Below are positions 5,769 through 7,543 of a DNA stretch of 7,543 nt, piece by piece. Under the pieces are notes generated by a model. That model was not told where the DNA came from, made no database searches, and saw nothing but the letters and a program-made list of their open reading frames with translations. Source of the stretch: UBA5738 sp964470995 (GTDB lineage: Bacteria > Patescibacteriota > Minisyncoccia > Minisyncoccales > UBA5738); the NCBI GenBank assembly GCA_964470995.1, contig CAYYEP010000025.1, positions 1-7,543 on the forward strand, in the 5' to 3' direction. The stretch's first letter is position 1, and each line of letters opens with the position of its first letter. Position numbers and translations under genes: made by a program.

Positions 5769-5798
5769 CAGTAAACTACTAGGAGGGGGGTACAGCGC

Positions 5799-5827
5799 TT
5801 GCTGCCAGCTAGCGGCGGGCATAAATT
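5799..5827 (+). promoter_or_regulatory. Promoter of the SRPBCC gene
   Basis: TTGCTG (5799-5804) and TAAATT (5822-5827) are 17 bases apart. Transcription would start near 5834, about ten bases before ATG5845. The purine-rich AGGAGGGGGG at 5781-5790 looks like a ribosome binding site but lies upstream of the promoter and far from any start codon. Confidence 0.35.
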
Positions 5828-5844
5828 ATTGTAAAACACTATAG

Positions 5845-6291
5845 ATGAACCAAATAACGCTTCATAGGCAATGGGTGGTGAAGGCTCCGGTTGAAAATGT
5901 GTTCGGAATAATGACCAACTTTGAGAAATTCCCGGAGCATTTTCCCAAGGTGGCCGAATTAATACGGGTTGATAAGCGCGTTGGAAATTATTTGGAGATG
6001 GACGCAATCGTAAGATCATTTGGCAAAAGGTTTCATGTGAAGATGAAAACCAAAATTCTCCCGGATAAGGGCTTCATTTCGGATAATGACAGCTATCAGT
6101 TCGGGACCTCCGGACACGAAGAGTTGTTGTTTTCAAAACACTCCCAAGGAACTTTGATTGACTACACCTATCAAGTTGCCATTCATAAAAAATGGCTGCG
6201 TGTCGTCGCGGTGCCGCTTATTCGCTGGTATTCGATGAAATACTGGGAAAAAGCGGTTATTGGCCAACTCAAAAAGATTCTTGAGAAATAA
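5845..6291 (+). CDS. SRPBCC/START-like ligand-binding protein (polyketide cyclase-like)
   Basis: This 148-residue protein fits the SRPBCC fold, a helix-grip domain that encloses a hydrophobic ligand. The N-terminal strand and helix pattern ITLHRQWVVKAPVENVFGIM followed by TNFEKFPEHFPKV (4-36) is the typical opening of the polyketide cyclase/coenzyme-Q-binding (COQ10-like) branch. Alternating strands follow (45-115), and a long C-terminal helix around 127-148 (YSMKYWEKAVIGQLKKIL) closes the cavity. There is no signal peptide, so it should be cytosolic or membrane-peripheral. The ligand cannot be read from sequence; lipid, quinone or aromatic binding are family options. It stands alone with its own predicted promoter and no ribosome binding site. 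Confidence 0.75.
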   Translation: MNQITLHRQWVVKAPVENVFGIMTNFEKFPEHFPKVAELIRVDKRVGNYLEMDAIVRSFGKRFHVKMKTKILPDKGFISDNDSYQFGTSGHEELLFSKHSQGTLIDYTYQVAIHKKWLRVVAVPLIRWYSMKYWEKAVIGQLKKILEK

Positions 6292-6424
6292 TGGTTCTCG
6301 CATCGTTCAAAGCCACTTTTCACAGACAAGGCCTTTGCTTATTGGGAAATATGAATTCGATTAAAATCAAAAACATCCCCAAAAGCCCTAAAATTCTTTT
6401 AAACTAAAAAAAATCTAAATCAAT

Positions 6425-7543
6425 ATGACGCAAAAAATAACGAGTATGGTTTTATCGATAGTTAGCTGTCTGTCGGCATTTTTATTTATTTTTACGGCCT
6501 TGCCGGTAAGCGCGGCGGATGATGCGGTATTCGTATCGCAATCGGTACCGACAACTATGGAAACCGGGAAAACTTATTCGGTATGGGTTAAAATAAAGAA
6601 TTCCGGGACAACCACATGGAGCGCGGCTTTATCGTATCGGCTTGGCGCTCAAAATCTGCAAGATAACGCCAAATGGGGCTTTAATCGGGTTTATCTGGGC
6701 AATAGTGACTCAATCGCGCCCGGAGCTACGAAAACGTTCTATTTTGCTGTAACCGCGCCCGCGACTGCCGGAACATATCATTTTCAATGGCGTATGGTGC
6801 GGGAATATATCTCATGGTTTGGAGATTATTCAATAGACAAGACTGTCTGGGTGGCGGATTCGGCGACAGTGGACCTTATGGCCAGAATTAAAACAAAAGG
6901 CTGTATGGGGGACGGGTTATTATATTCCGGCTATGAAGGCAGTAAAAATAATGATGATGTTATTGCGCTGGTAAACGGTTCCGGATGCCAATATGTGCAT
7001 CGAGCCATAGACACCTGGCCGGCGCCTCCCGATTTTAGCTTGATACAATCCAGAATGGCTAAAATTACAAAAACCGACATGGCATACGATATGTTTATAT
7101 CGGAGGGGATCAGCACTACGGCGGTTTATTATTATCCCGACGAAAACCGTAATTTCGATATGGCGGCAATGTGTGTACCGGGCAGCGCAAGCACGTTTGG
7201 TGCAAGTAGCTGCGTTCCTTCCTATAGGAGCGAAGAATACAGAAAATATCTTCGTTATATTACTCGGAAAGCGATCGATCTTGGGATTCAGAGTTTTACT
7301 TTTGGACAGGTATATATGAGCGACATCGACATGTCCAACCCCGTATTGCCAATGATAGCCAACGAGATCAGGCAATATGGCGCGTCGAAAGGTCGGGCCG
7401 TTGTTGTCGGGGGACAAACTAACGATCTGGCAGACGAGAGCTACTTGCGTAGTTTGGATTATGGCGTAGGCGGATTGGGGATTGACAGCCAGGGGAATAT
7501 CGAAAGCGGATCTTGCCTTTCAACGGTAACTAATTTTTGCTGG
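6425..7543 (+). CDS. Secreted NBR1-like Ig-domain protein, 3' partial
   Basis: The frame runs 373 codons from ATG6425 to the window edge without a stop. Residues 1-30 are a signal peptide (K4, hydrophobic core, PVSA-A at 27-31), so the protein is exported or surface-bound. Residues about 34-143 match the Ig-like domain of NBR1: VKIKNSGTTTW (55-65), NAKWGFNRVYLG (81-92), IAPGATKTFYF (97-107), GTYHFQWRM (116-124) and WFGDYS (131-136). In bacteria such domains often accompany extracellular enzymes or adhesins. From about 150 on the sequence alternates strands and helices (AVYYYP, FTFGQVYM, AVVVGGQT, YGVGGLGID), suggesting a barrel-like hydrolase, possibly a glycoside hydrolase. I do not recognise the family and its catalytic residues cannot be named. 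Six cysteines (160, 188, 250, 263, 364, 372) may form disulfides. Confidence 0.75.
   Translation, partial: MTQKITSMVLSIVSCLSAFLFIFTALPVSAADDAVFVSQSVPTTMETGKTYSVWVKIKNSGTTTWSAALSYRLGAQNLQDNAKWGFNRVYLGNSDSIAPGATKTFYFAVTAPATAGTYHFQWRMVREYISWFGDYSIDKTVWVADSATVDLMARIKTKGCMGDGLLYSGYEGSKNNDDVIALVNGSGCQYVHRAIDTWPAPPDFSLIQSRMAKITKTDMAYDMFISEGISTTAVYYYPDENRNFDMAAMCVPGSASTFGASSCVPSYRSEEYRKYLRYITRKAIDLGIQSFTFGQVYMSDIDMSNPVLPMIANEIRQYGASKGRAVVVGGQTNDLADESYLRSLDYGVGGLGIDSQGNIESGSCLSTVTNFCW

Noticed and set aside
5781..5790. AGGAGGGGGG as a ribosome binding site
   Set aside because: The nearest plausible start is more than 50 bases away and the predicted promoter lies in between.
6291..6407. 38-codon ORF overlapping the SRPBCC stop as TAATG
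   Set aside because: The overlap looks like translational coupling, but the peptide has no recognisable feature, and the Lys/Asn-rich end reflects AT-rich intergenic sequence.
6920..7417. 165-codon minus-strand ORF
   Set aside because: It is the antisense shadow of the NBR1-like Ig-domain gene, which has a signal peptide and a recognisable domain in its own frame.

Overview
The window looks like a chromosomal stretch from an uncultured bacterium that uses the standard genetic code (TGA, TAG and TAA all end plausible genes). GC content is moderate. Shine-Dalgarno sites are scarce, several predicted transcription starts lie only about ten bases before the ATG, and the window carries a secreted NBR1-type Ig protein. 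Together these would fit a Candidate Phyla Radiation (Patescibacteria)-like genome, but no marker gene here proves that. This is a low-confidence inference.

Left region (1-4304). A Mef(A)/macrolide-efflux-like MFS transporter (161-1402, +) faces a two-gene minus-strand operon. That operon is a PadR-family repressor (3738-4280), then 17 bases later a 752-residue UvrA-like ABC ATPase that lacks the UvrB-binding domain, as in the DrrC/UvrA2 type (1462-3720). Regulator, DNA- or drug-acting ATPase and efflux pump together look like a small drug-resistance island. The MFS gene is preceded by a good promoter, a 16-codon mini-ORF that includes an intrinsic terminator, and a TAATG junction, so attenuation control is possible.

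Middle region (4305-4658). About 350 bases carry no convincing gene but hold several strong GC-rich hairpins, one of which is a good minus-strand terminator. The block resembles a structured RNA or the decayed right end of an IS200/IS605-type element.

Right region (4659-7543). An HD-domain hydrolase (minus) and a cytidine/guanine-deaminase-like gene (plus) diverge from overlapping promoters. The deaminase reading frame is broken at an A8 run, and its natural C-terminus continues in the next frame. After that come a small SRPBCC/START-like protein (5845-6291) and the first 373 residues of a secreted protein. The latter has a signal peptide, an NBR1-like Ig domain and a hydrolase-like C-terminal region, and it runs off the window end at 7543.

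How the genes work together: the left cassette probably gives PadR-controlled protection against a toxic compound. The HD/deaminase pair plausibly acts on nucleotides. The last two genes show no clear functional link to the rest.
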